Source: Cercis canadensis (lineage: Eukaryota > Streptophyta > Magnoliopsida > Fabales > Fabaceae). Taken from it: DNA of 64,000 nucleotides. Positions within the stretch are counted from its first letter, which is position 1. Every line of letters begins with the position of its first letter. Shown here in pieces: positions 24,256-36,383 of the stretch. The stretch lies in the NCBI GenBank assembly GCA_003255065.1, contig QAOA01003220.1, positions 129,525 to 193,524 of the forward strand, in the 5' to 3' direction. Below the pieces are notes generated by a model. The model searched no databases and was not told the origin of the DNA. It saw only the letters and a list, made by a program, of their open reading frames with translations. Both the position numbers and the translations under genes were made by a program.

Positions 24256-25650
24256 AATAAAATACTATTTTAGTCCCTCTCTTTTGAACACGTTATCAGT
24301 TTTGCCTCTGAGTATAAAGTGTTCTCAATTTTATTTCGTTTCGTTTCAATTAAATCTTTCCATCCAACTGCCATCTAAATGAATAATAGAAATGTTGAGT
24401 TAGACTGTTAAATGATGAAATGTCACCATCAAATGCCAAGCCAGACACCTCACTTACCAAATCACACCGTGGAGCTGAAAACGGTACCTTTTCCAATCAT
24501 CTTCTTCATAGTAGCTACACCATTGATGACCTATCACCTCCATCTTTGTGAATCTCCATTGCAGCAATATCTTCCTTTCGCCCAAAACAGTAAACTCACA
24601 GAAAATGGCCCAAATTGTTGACCCCGGGTTTCAGATTCACCTATCTAACAATGATTAATTTATACAAACCCGTTAACCCCCACTGTTACTTTCTTTCTGA
24701 AAAAAACTGACACTCAACCTATTTAACCACCCATTAACTTTACCTGGAGTAGTCTTATTATTCTTTGCTTTTCTTGCAGATGGTATGCGGTTAAGTCACT
24801 ACACACTAGACAATACACGTAAAAGGGTCCTTGGTTTACCCAATCAACTCCTCCAATTGGTGGTAGTTGGAGCGCAAACAGCTTCAACTGATAACCTCTT
24901 CAAAACGTTTGGACATGGGTCTTGCCCAAAGTTACTGTTTGCTACAGTCATCTGCATCTCGGTTTTCCAATACATTTATGAGAAAAATGGAAAGAGAAAA
25001 GTCAAGTAATATTCACAAAGATAGTAATTGAAAAAGTTATCAAGAGTATGATGAAGAACCTTCTCTAATATATGGCGTATGAGGCAGAAGAATGACAAGT
25101 TCCTTGATGTTAACTCGCAAGTTCCAAGAGGAGTTCGAAAGCTTGCAAATTTAATGCAGGAGATGGCCTGGCTGGGGCTGCAACGCAAGTGAACCTTGGG
25201 TGGATGAAACTCTTCTGACTTGCCATAGCTCTCAATGTGCCAATTCTTAAGAGCTGGGTGGTACTCTGTGATACCAGCACACACACTGGTCACTGATCTC
25301 TTGACAAGTGAAATTCTTGAAGGATTTTCCCCAAGTTCCTCAAAAATAACCAATAGATTTTGTGTTGGTTTCAACCAAGACCGAAGTACATGGTACCTGA
25401 AATATTTTGCAGAGAGTAAAATAAGATATTTTGTGCCTGAGCAAACCCTGCTTCATATACTATCCAATATTACAACTATTATAAAAGGATGATATTGCTG
25501 CAATGGAGATTCACAGAGATGCAGGTGATAGGTCATCAATGATGGAGCTACAGTGAAAAGGATGATTGGAAACGGTACCGTTTTGAGCTCGACGGGTGTG
25601 ATTTGGTAAGTAGGGTGTTTGACTTGGCATTTGAGGGTGACACTTCACCA
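24256..25650. mobile_element. Pack-MULE-like element carrying beta-galactosidase exons
   Basis: Long inverted arms, 24412-24571 and 25491-25649, match over about 160 bases (for example AAATGCCAAG with CTTGGCATTT, and GATGACCTATCACCT with its complement). Outside the left arm, 24256-24411 is further non-F-box sequence beginning near ACTATTTTAGTCCCTC, a wording common in plant MULE termini. It may be part of the same element or a second insertion. The interior carries two exons of a beta-galactosidase gene (separate entry) and no transposase. No 9-bp target duplication is visible, because the insertion site also lost about 490 bases of the F-box gene. Long arms plus a captured host gene fragment are the definition of a Pack-MULE. 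The class call is inferred. Confidence 0.65.
24844..25396 (-). pseudogene. Captured 3' fragment of a plant beta-galactosidase (SUEL lectin domain)
   Basis: On the minus strand, exon 25060-25396 starts after a splice-acceptor-like TTTCAG. It reads [53 protein letters not shown] and [14 protein letters not shown], which are the late BGAL region and the start of the C-terminal galactose-binding (SUEL) lectin domain. A frameshift after PLGTC moves the remaining [11 protein letters not shown] block out of frame. The exon ends at GAGAAG before GT. A second exon, 24844-24977, carries KCIGKPRC and, after frame breaks, FGQDPCPNVLKRLSVEAVCAP and a stop, the BGAL C-terminus. Introns are retained, so capture happened at DNA level. 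Glycosidase catalytic parts are absent. Not a functional enzyme. Confidence 0.8.
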
Positions 25651-25797
25651 TGACTTATGTTCGGACATGAAGTATATGACGGATCCAGCTGAGGCAGGGG
25701 TCCTCGCTCGCATGTTTACAAATTTTTTTTTATCAAATTTCAAAGAAAAATGTTTGAAAGTCTTTCACTTTTATAATTTAACTCCCTATTGAATTAA

Positions 25798-26446
<649 letters not shown>

Positions 26447-26699
26447 TAAATCTGGATTCGTAAGGCAATGTAGGTAGTTTTGAGAGTATTTCCATTAATA
26501 TATCTTCAGGTAGGTCAGTTGCTACTCCTTTATGCAATCCAATATTCTCCGATTCAAAGTGTGGTTGCCAATATTTGTGCATAATTTTCCTTAAAAACTC
26601 GCACTTTTTATTTTCTGTTTCTTCTTTCTTTACAACATCAATCATGAAGATGTTGAATTTGTTTAAAGAGTAATTGGAGTCTATGTTATACAACTATTA

Positions 26700-27576
26700 T
26701 TTGTTGATCCTACCCAACTGGTGCCGTTGTAGAGATGATATTTATAGAAAAATAATATGAAACTTCAGGTTCTTACCCGACAGCAACCCAACTAAATATA
26801 GATGATAAATAAAGGAAAATGGTATGCAAATCCAGCCTGAGCCATACATAACACCATCCTCTGCCTCCTATTTCAGCTGAATTTGTTGACTTTGTTATTC
26901 ACGACACAAGCTATGTTTCTTAAATTTCTCTATATTTCAACAACTTCAGATGTATGTTTTAACTTGACAATTAGACATTCATTAACATTCCTAAAGGGAT
27001 CCGTGACAAATGGCTGAACACTTCGCAGACACTCGTATTTAACTGAGGTAAAATGTTAAGCCCCCTGTTTATCCCAGATTAAATACTTCATATATAAACG
27101 GGCTAAACATTTGACCTCAGTTAATATAAGTGTCTGACACCCCCTGAGCTTTTAGAAACCCCGCATTGGAAATAAAATCAGTTTTTTTTTCTTTGGGACA
27201 GAGTAGACCAAACGGTTCAGTTCGTTCTTACTTTTCACCTATTTTCTTCAGAGATTAAAAGCTTTTTTCTATCTTAAATTTTCGCTTCCAACATTATATC
27301 CATCACATATGAATCACTTGCCAACTATTTTTCATTAATCCATCAAAATATTATTCCCGAAAGAAAGAAAAAAAAAACAAAATGACATTATCTACACATT
27401 GGACGATCACTATCCAAGCAAAGGTTTATCAAAAGTAACCATTCACCTCAAATTTTTCTCAAAAGGTGACGCTGTGGTTTCATAATTGTTTCAACAGGTA
27501 GAGCTCACTTGACTCTAATGTAATTTCCTATCCAGCCATAATAATACGCTAGAAACGAAGAACCCAGATCAGCACT
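26700..27576. other. Intergenic; end of the tandem array
   Basis: Bases 26705-26790 (GTAGAGATGATATTTATAG and following) still align with the upstream regions of F-box copies 1 and 2 (about 18935-19000 and 22725-22790). Homology then stops. The rest up to the VAP gene holds no supported feature. Confidence 0.5.
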
Positions 27577-30500
27577 CTATACAGAGTCTACTACCCCTTC
27601 AACCTGCTGCCTTGCAAGGTATCTTTCCCTCCTCTCTTTCTGGAAACATAATGAAAGATAATATGGATGAATCATTAATCAGAAGTAATGTATTCAACTG
27701 AAATTTTTTCCACTGGAGCAAAATGAACATACTCACCCATTCATCTATGACAAGCCCTTCCCCAATAATCTTAGGACCTGCATCTTCTGGAGGCTTCTTA
27801 CGTGCCTCAAGTGCAGCATCGGCATCAGCCAACTGACGCTTCAATTTCTCCAGGGCCTTGTCAGACAAAGTTAGAAACTCATAAGTAGACAAACACTTAA
27901 TGTTGACATCACATGTGGGCACAGCAAACATGTAAATTACGAATAGCAGATATTGAATGTCTCAAACAAAACAGATACATAAATCGATAATAACACAAGA
28001 GGGGCATAAGGAAGAGAGAAAAAGAGAGAGAACACACACCGTCAATGCAAAGTACAATTTGAACACTTAGAATTTGATCTATGGCTGCTAAATGTTTCAG
28101 TACTTACAGGAGTAGAGCGCTCTGGATCCAGAAAAACAACCCGCAATATCTGCTCTACTGCTACTTGGTCTTTCTGCTCATCAAACTGTTTCCAGGAGGG
28201 AAAACATGACCAACCATTGCAGAAAAACTCTAAAGAGAATTCAGAGACATAGAGTAGTTGAAATGAAAAGTAAATGCCAAGCATATCCGACAGGGTACAG
28301 CAACACCATAAATTAAGCATGTGCGTCTGTGTATATGTGTGTGCTTTTTCTTGAGAGGAGGAGGGGGAGGAGGGGTGGGGTGGGGTTAAGAATTGCTCAA
28401 TTATCAATTATCCTCAAATTCCCCAGTCCTCCTGTGTCTATTAATCTACTAAGGTTGGTAAGTTTTCAAAACTATGTGCATAGAGAAACTTTGGAAAATT
28501 TCCCATATATGTTATCAACAATGATAATTCAGGCTTGTGCAGAAGAGATAAATGAACTTTACATGGTTAAAATATAGTCATAAATATGTTCTTTTCAATC
28601 AAGTATAACTAAGTCCAAGGAATCAAATGGTCATTTAAGTAGAATAAAGAGTGTTTCTATCAAAGGTTTTCTAAATGTGGATATGTTAGAAAGATTATTA
28701 GATGTTCTGGAGCGTGGCCTAGGAGAGGAAGTGGAAGGTAAGAAAACAGTAATTTATATCAGATAAACAAAAGTTCAACATCATATTGTCTTACCAGCTC
28801 AGGGACGTAATCAGTTGGTCCCTTGACCTTCAAGCTCATGATTTTAAATTTGAGTCCACTCTTTTCTGGCTTTTCATTATTTTCTGGATGCTCTACAAAC
28901 TTGAACACTAGGAAACCAAATAAAGATTAGTGAGATAAAATTCACATTAAGACAATCTTAGGATTCACACAAAAAGAATGTAAAAAAAAAATAGAATACT
29001 CATTATTACCAGTTGCTATGATACTCTCCCCAGGTGCAAGGATAGCCCCTGGAGGACGCATAAAACAGCTTTTGGGTGCAGTTGTTTGGAACTATATGCA
29101 CAATAAAAGAAAAAGAAGCACAGCAATTAAACTCCAATACTAGTATAAAATCAGAGACAGACTAACTCATTAAATTGTATTGCAATAAATGAAATAGAGT
29201 ATTTTTGAGGGTTGCGTTTGCAACCCAGTGCACAACTCCAAGGCATAAAACGCAAAGGATCCAAATTGGAGCGTTTGTGTTTTCACACCTCAAAGCCTGT
29301 GCATTGGGATTGCAAACACTACACCAACATGCTCATAGTCTTTTACAATACTATGACAAAGTAGCAGCAAGGATAAACAGTTGAAGTTCAAGATTGAGTT
29401 TAAGAGCTCAATAACAAAAATGGCAAATCAGGAACAGAAAAATTTGAAAACAGGGAAAGAAACACAAGAGGTAAATATGTTTGACTATACCTTGAAAGCA
29501 ACATAGGATTTGCTGGTGTTTTTAATCTTGATGGCACTCTTAACCTGTTTGCCCGGTTCATCTTCACCAACAAAAAGATTCAAGGAAAGGATAAATAAGC
29601 TGAGTTATCATATGGAAGCATTTGAAAAGAAAAAATATCAAATAAAGCATAAATCAAAAGCTCGCCTGCATTCATAAGCACCTAACATGCATCTAAATGC
29701 ATATGAGAAGCGTGTGTCTGTGCACGTGCAAATGCAAAACACAATGGGGAAGAGAAGCCATGTGAATTTTGTATCTTATTTGTCGTATAGCTTGATTGTC
29801 GGACATACAGAAGCTATTTACATATATACTTTTCGAAAACAACAAATGTTCCATGGCTAACATTAAGAAACTTCCACGGCATGTAACTGAAAATCATTAT
29901 TGCTACCATGCAAATCTAACTGTTTACTATGGAGAAAAGGAAGTATGAAACAAAATAATATTAAAAAATTTGACATAGATACAATTCATTCATGGCATAA
30001 CTCCTCTAAAAATTGCATGGACTCAAATTGCCCCAATAAAATTACACAAGTCAGCAGGATTGTAAGATGGATACTTCTCTAACATTTTTCTTTTGAAAAA
30101 ATAAGGGTTCTTTGATAAGAAATGCCAAATAAGAGATTTCTTTTTCTATTAGGTATCTTCATCAATTGTGCATTTATGCTAGAATACTTCAGTAGAAAAA
30201 AATTCATTTCATTCAGAGTTTCCATCTTAAGAAGACAGATAGCCACTTTAACAAAAGTATAATGACTCTAGCAACCAATTATAAAAAGTAATACCATTTA
30301 GTAAATCTAAAAGCACATTATGCCCAAATCTTCAGCTCCTTTGCCACGCTCAATTTTTCAGTTTTTTCTCAGCTCTTTTACCACTTTGAGACTTTTAATT
30401 TTTCAGTTTTAGAATGACTCTTAATTGTACTCAACAGGGCAAGCACATCGGAAGAAAAGTTGATGATGCATGTTTTAAATTCTAAGCCGAACAAATAAAA

Positions 30501-31080
30501 AGAAAAAATCGAAATTAGTATAGCTGTATAAAATAAAAGTTATGCAAAAAATAGCCCTTTTTAAGCTAGAAAGGTAAGTAATCAAAGTTTCCTTTTTTAT
30601 GAGTCTAATTTAAGACGTAAATCTCCCCATCTTAATCCAATTGCAATTAAAATCTAATTACTGAACTGATATCATTATCATTTATCAACACCCAAATCAG
30701 ATCATGATCAAGTCAATTAAATTCTTACCAAATTTATATAAACCTGAATTTAGAAAAAGAAACGAAAAAGCAAGTGTTGGCAACATACAAGGGAAGTAGA
30801 GCTTATTCGAGGGATCAAGCTTGAGACGGCGTCGTGTTGGAAGCAGCGATCTCGCAACCGAAGAAACCGAATTTGAGGTATGAGGGATGGTGGTGGATCC
30901 CTCAACCGGAGGAGGATTATGATGGTGGTGGTGGTGATGATGAACAACGTTGTGAGACGCCGAGGAAGCAGAAGACGACGTCGTATTGGAAGAGCTAGTC
31001 CCCGAATTAAGAAACGGAAGCTTGAAGAAATTCCAACCCTTGCCGTCAGAGTGTGACCTCTGCTGGTCAGCTATCGCCAT
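27577..31080 (-). CDS. VAP4-2: Vesicle-associated protein 4-type MSP-domain protein
   Basis: Plant VAP (VAMP-associated protein) family member of the VAP4/MAMI group; MSP domains bind FFAT-like peptides and mediate membrane-contact and trafficking interactions. Seven exons join in frame: 30789-31080, 29491-29561, 29010-29091, 28795-28907, 28108-28185, 27737-27856, 27577-27639. The product is 272 residues. The N-terminal 80 residues are Ser-rich with a run of eight His (47-54). The MSP domain spans about 87-205 (LKLDPSNKLYFP, KSAIKIKNTSKSYVAFKFQT, CFMRPPGAILAPGESI, FKIMSLKVKG, QILRVVFLDPERSTP). A charged helix (LEKLKRQLADADAALEARK) and DEWKERRERYLARQQ close the protein. There is no C-terminal transmembrane helix, as in VAP4-type proteins and unlike VAP27. 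Choice between 4-1 and 4-2 is uncertain. Confidence 0.9.
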
Positions 31081-32403
31081 GTTCTTTGTTTCAGTAGCTT
31101 TCAGAGAGCATGGAAAGGTAAACGTCGTCGTTTACTGGAGAATTTCAGAGTCTCTGCAACTCTGAGAGGAAATGAAACCGAAAGACGGGTGGGACAGGTT
31201 TTGATGGTGGAAGCTGAAAACTGGAAGTAGAACAACACGGATCTGAGTGAGAAAAATTAATTGTTGAGAAAGTGAGTTGAGGTCCGCGCTTTCGGTTTTG
31301 GCTTTTTTTGTGTCATTGCTGGGATGCAACTTGTGAACTTTCGACGTGATTTGCGAGGGAAACACTAACGTGACGACGTCGTAGTGAAGTACGAAAAGTC
31401 GAAACCGTGTTTTTGTTGATGGGGTGGGGTCCGCAGGAGATAAGCCGTTGACGTTGTGGGGTTGACTTTTGTGGAAAATGGCGCTGAAGGGTTACTTTTC
31501 TGTCTTCCAATGGGAGGGTCAGGGTAGCGTTTCGGTGGGAAAGTGATGAGTCAAGCAGATAACCAAACAAAAAAAAAAATTAAATATTTAAAAGGTGGAT
31601 TTGTTGAGGAAGAGAACGTTGGAGGAATTTCAACCAAGATTTTTTTTTTTTAAGATTTGATTAGTGGAAGATAATAGTTCATTAATTATTAGTTTAAGAG
31701 AATAAGATGAATACGAATACGAGAAGATTCACATGGTTTAAAACGAGTTCAAGAATTTGAAGCTCCTTACCATTATATAATCAAAAATATATAATTTAAA
31801 ATGGATACTGTTTTTTGTGATAAAATAAATTAAAGAAATAAATCAAACTACCTATTAATGATATTGAGATGGTTTCCCAAAATAATAATAAAAAATATCA
31901 AAAAATTAAAGAAAAAAATAGCATGTTCAACTCAAATTAATGGTCAAGATACATGACCAGAAAGATACATCAAAATATTTACTTGCCTCTATGTAGTGTG
32001 ATAAAATTACTGAACTCGGGACCCCTTTTATTTTTTTTATCCCTATCACTCTTTGTGTAAATAAATTTAATAATTGATTAAAGAACAAGAAGCGTATAAC
32101 AAATACTCAATTTACCTGGCATTATCATTAAACTAAAGGCCTGGCCTACTACTACTCTAGGCTAAGGAATCAAATCCTCTTAGATCATTTTCTATGTCTC
32201 ATTTATCTAAGGTAAAAATAACCCCACAAAATAATCGGAGAAGTGGTAATATTGGACTAGTTCAGAATCAAGTTTTTTCAACTAAAAACTAATTTTAAAA
32301 TTTTAAAAAAGCAAAAACAAAATAAAAACTACACCACCCTTAAGTGGATCCTAAAATAGTAGAATTTTCAACGACCTTAAAAGGGAGCTTAAGCCTTATT
32401 TTA

Positions 32404-32620
32404 CTGGGGATTATATGATATTACATGTGTATGTCATATTATACTGACGTGACAATTATACATAATTTTTATATTTTATTAAATATAAAATTAATTTATC
32501 TTATTTTCTCAAACAAACTTAAAAATAATTAACTTATACACATGTATTTACATATTAGCTATTCTTATATAATATGACATATAACATAAATATCAAAAGT
32601 ATCTAAGAAACATTCTTATT
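32404..32620. mobile_element. Small AT-rich MITE, family present in about four copies
   Basis: The block GGGGATTATATGATATTAC ... TATGTCATATTATACTGAC is mirrored on the right by ATATAATATGACATATAAC ... CTAAGAAACATTC. Related copies lie at about 2420-2620, at about 11041-11230 in opposite orientation, and at about 63476-63550 as a left half only. The copies share TACATAATTTTTATATTTTA-like wording. There is no coding capacity. Superfamily not assigned. Confidence 0.6.
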
Positions 32621-33664
32621 TTATACATGTCAAACCTTTATTTTTAAAGAGATCATGCCCAAAATAAAAAATGCATCATCTCCAAATCACAACATGCACC
32701 TTGTAACAACTCTCCCCTCATCTAGCGGCATGATTTTAGTTTCATCCAATATCTCATAATTTTATCACTATAGAGGTTTTTTTTATAATTTTTTATCCGA
32801 GGGTTAAAACAATTATAGTTTTTTCAACAATACTCTCACTGAACATCAAATCATTGACCACAACCAAGGCCGCACTCTCAGGATTTAACTTGCTACTCGT
32901 TGAACTAAGTACTTGTTGATTCTTTTTATAGTTTCAATACATGCAAATTAATCTAGATTTCTTGTGAAATCCTTTCATAACATTTATATGCATACATAAA
33001 TGATAAATCGCATGAAATAGTATCACGCAATATATGCTTTGCATCCATATAACTTGGTTAGTTTTTCTTTTTCTAAATTTCTTGAGATAGATTAGTAGTG
33101 GGATTCAAGTAATGAGATGTCCCACCAATTTATAATAGAATTTATTGTGAGAATAAATAAGACCTGTTCAGCAATTGAAATTTTAATTCCTTAGAAGATC
33201 AGAACAAAGCAAATGGGCTTGATCCCATTCTAGAGATGTAGAAAAGCATCAAATGTGCTCCCACACAAACTAGCTCTTGCATATCCCTACTAAAGAAATT
33301 TTTTTTTTTTTGGGTGAATCAAGGAAGTAATTTTAAATGATAGACGCTCAAAAGTTAGAAGCTAAGCGTAACAAATAGATTTCATTGAAGAAACGCTACT
33401 AAAGAATATTCGCTGATCCATTATGAACTCATTGCCCTAGCTCAAAATTCATATTATATTAGTTACAAAATATTGATAGCAAACTTGTGATTTAAAATTT
33501 TAAATATAAAAAATGTAAAAAAATTTCTTATATTTTAGTTAGGATTTTAAGTTCAAACATAAAACCTACAAATCATATGATGATTTAATATCACTCAGTC
33601 ACAACCGATTAGTTCAAATTGTAAATTTTTAATTAAGTACTAATTAACCCAAAAATAAAAGATT

Positions 33665-33930
33665 TTTGACGATGCCTGATTTGGAGGTGAATGTGCTGCT
33701 TAGGGTGAGCAATACCTGCACAGCAATAGGGAGGTAAAGAGTCGGGTGTTGATACTCGAGCTCCGATATCTAAATTAGCAACGATATGAGCTATAAAGTG
33801 TATTCAATATTGGAGTGAATCCCAAGTCCTCATAATACAGGGGTTATTTATAGGTGAAGTTTAAGGGATATGAGAGGCATATACCGATTTGTTAATATAG
33901 GCCTTTGGCTAAATGGACCTGAATGCAATT
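33665..33930 (-). mobile_element. Possible solo or partial LTR
   Basis: Read on the minus strand it has a TATA-like CTATAAATAACC, then CCTGTATTATGAGGAC, then TTTAGATATCGGAGCTCGAG and TGTGCAGGTATTGC. This is the same layout as the U3-R-U5 of plant gypsy-type LTRs and resembles the LTR at 20.3 kb in style. Its ends and target duplication could not be fixed, and no internal domain is attached. Confidence 0.4.
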
Positions 33931-34358
33931 GGGTCGAGTATTGGATATCTACAATTTCCTTATATTGATCACATTGATAGTTTTTAATACTAACTATAAT
34001 TTATTCCAACTGAATAGCTATATATTATAATAAAGTCACCCTTTCAATGAACCACAATAAACATATTTTATTAAATTACGTCTAATTGAAATTATCCCTA
34101 CAAAAATCTATGTAACTCGTACATTTGATCAATACTAGACAGTCTAGAGTACTCTTAACACAAAACCTAGTGGCATCAAAGGAGGATTGTTTAATAGTAT
34201 AAAAGCGATGTTCAATGACTGTCTAGCAGGAATCTTCAACAAGGGATTAAACTTGGATTCGGCTTTGAATAATGTCACTCCTTTCTTTGTGGATTATGAT
34301 AAGATTAGAAAGCTGAAGACCAAAAGAAAAATTTTGAAAAAAAAAAAAAAGAAAAAGC

Positions 34359-34864
34359 CTAAAATTGAATCTGGGAATCATCCCATTGAAGGACTGCAGA
34401 GTCCAAGTTCTGCTCTCTTTTGAGCTTGTCTTTTAGAAACCAGTCACAAACCCTCCCAGCATTGAGCTCCTCAATTGGACACCCTTCTTGCTCTGATATC
34501 ACTCTCAGTAAATTCAACGACGATATCTGCAGCAAATTGTGTATAGACATTGATTGAAAAATAATCATTTAAATCTCAAAAGTTGAAGACAAGAGAAGAG
34601 ACATACTGTTAAACGGCATAGGAATCGTTCATGAGTGCTGAGCCCTGAAATTTCCACTAAACCAGCTTCCTCCACTGTCAAAAATGTTCTTCTTTCACTC
34701 TTCTTTTCTCCCTCTTGTCCACTACTGCATTTGAGTTTTCCTCTATAACCTACCTTCCTTGCTGCTATTACTTTGGTTTGTGCTGTCCTAAAACTTCCGA
34801 GCCTTAAAGGGTTTACGAGAAATGTTGATTGAAGACAAGTTTGACAAGCTTGTATCGAAATCAT
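34359..34864 (-). CDS. Small plastid-type protein of unknown function
   Basis: Two exons, 34607-34864 and 34526-34359, joined by a GTATGT...CTGCAG intron in phase 0, give 141 residues. The first 50 or so are rich in Ser, Arg and Lys and nearly free of acidic residues, typical of a chloroplast transit peptide. The mature part contains RTFLTVEEAGLVEISGL, STHERFLCRLT, ISSLNLLRVISEQEGCPIEE, LNAGRVCDWFLKDKLKREQ and a Trp-Asp-Asp tail. It looks like a conserved plant plastid protein, but I do not recognise a named domain, and no function is claimed. The ATG at 34864 is the first in frame and gives a proper targeting sequence. TGGGCC boxes upstream fit a nuclear gene for an organelle protein. Confidence 0.75.
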
Positions 34865-34993
34865 CACCTTTGATCTGCGTTTGCTTGTTGAGAGGCAGAG
34901 AGTGTACGTGGTGGGAAGATGAAGAGAAATGCCCTTGATTCTGGATTGGGGGCTTATCTCTTTTGTTTTTGTGGAGGACAATAATGACAACTA

Positions 34994-35020
34994 TGGGCCC
35001 AAAGTTTTTGGGCTAGGCCC
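34994..35020 (-). promoter_or_regulatory. Site II-type TGGGCC boxes
   Basis: TGGGCCC at 34994-35000 and GGGCTAGGCCC at 35010-35020 lie 130-155 bases upstream of the plastid protein's ATG. TGGGCC/T 'site II' elements are typical of promoters of plant housekeeping and organelle-protein genes and bind TCP factors. Their role here is inferred from position. Confidence 0.5.
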
Positions 35021-35303
35021 AACTTGGTCTGGTCCATTATTGGAGTCAGCTGGAGCCTGGACTGGACCTCCAACAATATCGTGCACTAAATTGACATATC
35101 AGAAGTGAAAAAGTCATTTTGATTATTGAAAGGTACATCAAAAATTATTTGAATCACAGAAAGATTTTTATATTATTTGCGTCCTAAATGTTTGAAGCAA
35201 TGTTTTAAAAATCGGACCGATAAGTGAATTGGTGTGACAAAAAACAACTGGTCAAACCGATTGGATCAAATTATCGAACCGGTCACACTAAAAATATGTT
35301 TTT

Positions 35304-35430
35304 AAAAATTTATAATATAAATACAATATAACATATTACTCATAAAATAACAAAAAATGACTACAANAAAAATTTATAATATAAGTACAATATAACATAT
35401 TACTCATAAAATAACAAAAAATGACTACAA
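35304..35430. repeat. 63-bp direct duplication around an N (probable assembly artefact)
   Basis: Bases 35304-35366 and 35368-35430 match except for about one substitution and are separated by the N at 35367. Confidence 0.85.
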
Positions 35431-36016
35431 AACAAAGAAAAATATTTAAAACTTATTCAAACTAATTCACAAAGAATTAAATATTTAACATAATCATAAC
35501 TTATAGTAGGTCTTATAAGCAGTGCATCAAAGAGCCACAAAATTTAAGAAGTAGGTCTTAAACTCCTTCAAGTCTTCTGCATGCTGTTTGAAAAACTACT
35601 ATTCCTCTCTAGCCATTTGGACCATGTGGCACAGTCTGGGCACGCTACACCCTCCCCAGCACCATAAATACATCCATAAGAAGAAAAGGCATCAGCCATA
35701 GGACATCAGGAAGGGAGAACACGAATATCCACAAGATATTTGCTACTGGACAATACATCAGCAAATGACCCATCATATTGCCTTATGTCTTCTTCACATA
35801 ACACCAACTAAGCACAATCATATTCCGCTTCATTATTTTTCAGCAGTAAAAAATATTCTGTAAAGATATGGACCAAAAAGCAGTTCTAAAATCTAATGCA
35901 TGAACTCCAAACTCTGGGCAAAGGCATCACAAAAGAAATATTTCTGAAGCTTAACCAACTACAGCATAGTGAAAGAATTTGTGCTTCAAGTGTTTAGTAG
36001 CTTCAATGTTATTTTC

Positions 36017-36383
36017 CATCAATAAATAGGACTTGAGTGCATGCAACCCGTGAGAATCTCTAACAAATAATTTGTAGTAGGATCCAACCCGTGAATAGAA
36101 ATAGCATCCATAGCATACTGTCAAAAAAGAATTTAATTGCTTTCCTCATTTGATTCCCTCCGTATATGTACAATCTCAAAATTACATAAGGTGTATACAN
36201 CATCTATAAATAGGACTTGAGTGCATGCAACCCGTGAGAATCTCTAACAAATAATTTGTAGTAGGATCCAACCCGTGAATAGAAATAGCATCCATAGCAT
36301 ACTGTCAAAAAAGAATTTAATTGCTTTCCTCATTTGATTCCCTCCGTATATGTACAATCTCAAAATTACATAAGGTGTATACA
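36017..36383. repeat. 183-bp direct duplication around an N (probable assembly artefact)
   Basis: Bases 36017-36199 and 36201-36383 are near-identical and separated by the N at 36200. It lies inside the hAT-like element. Confidence 0.85.

Larger units (their letters stand above)
31081..34358. other. Intergenic, including the VAP4 5' region
   Basis: Bases 31081-31560 form the GC-richer 5' leader and promoter zone of the VAP4 gene, with several GACGTCGT-type motifs near 31114 and 31373. From 31570 the sequence is AT-rich without genes. It contains the MITE at about 32404-32620 and an LTR-like piece at about 33665-33930. The short open frame at 34187-34423 is a chance frame ending in poly-A. 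Confidence 0.5.

Noticed and set aside
31132..31570. Minus-strand frames upstream of the VAP4 start
   Set aside because: They cover the likely 5' leader and promoter, have no family features, and the VAP4 N-terminus at 31080 is already complete.
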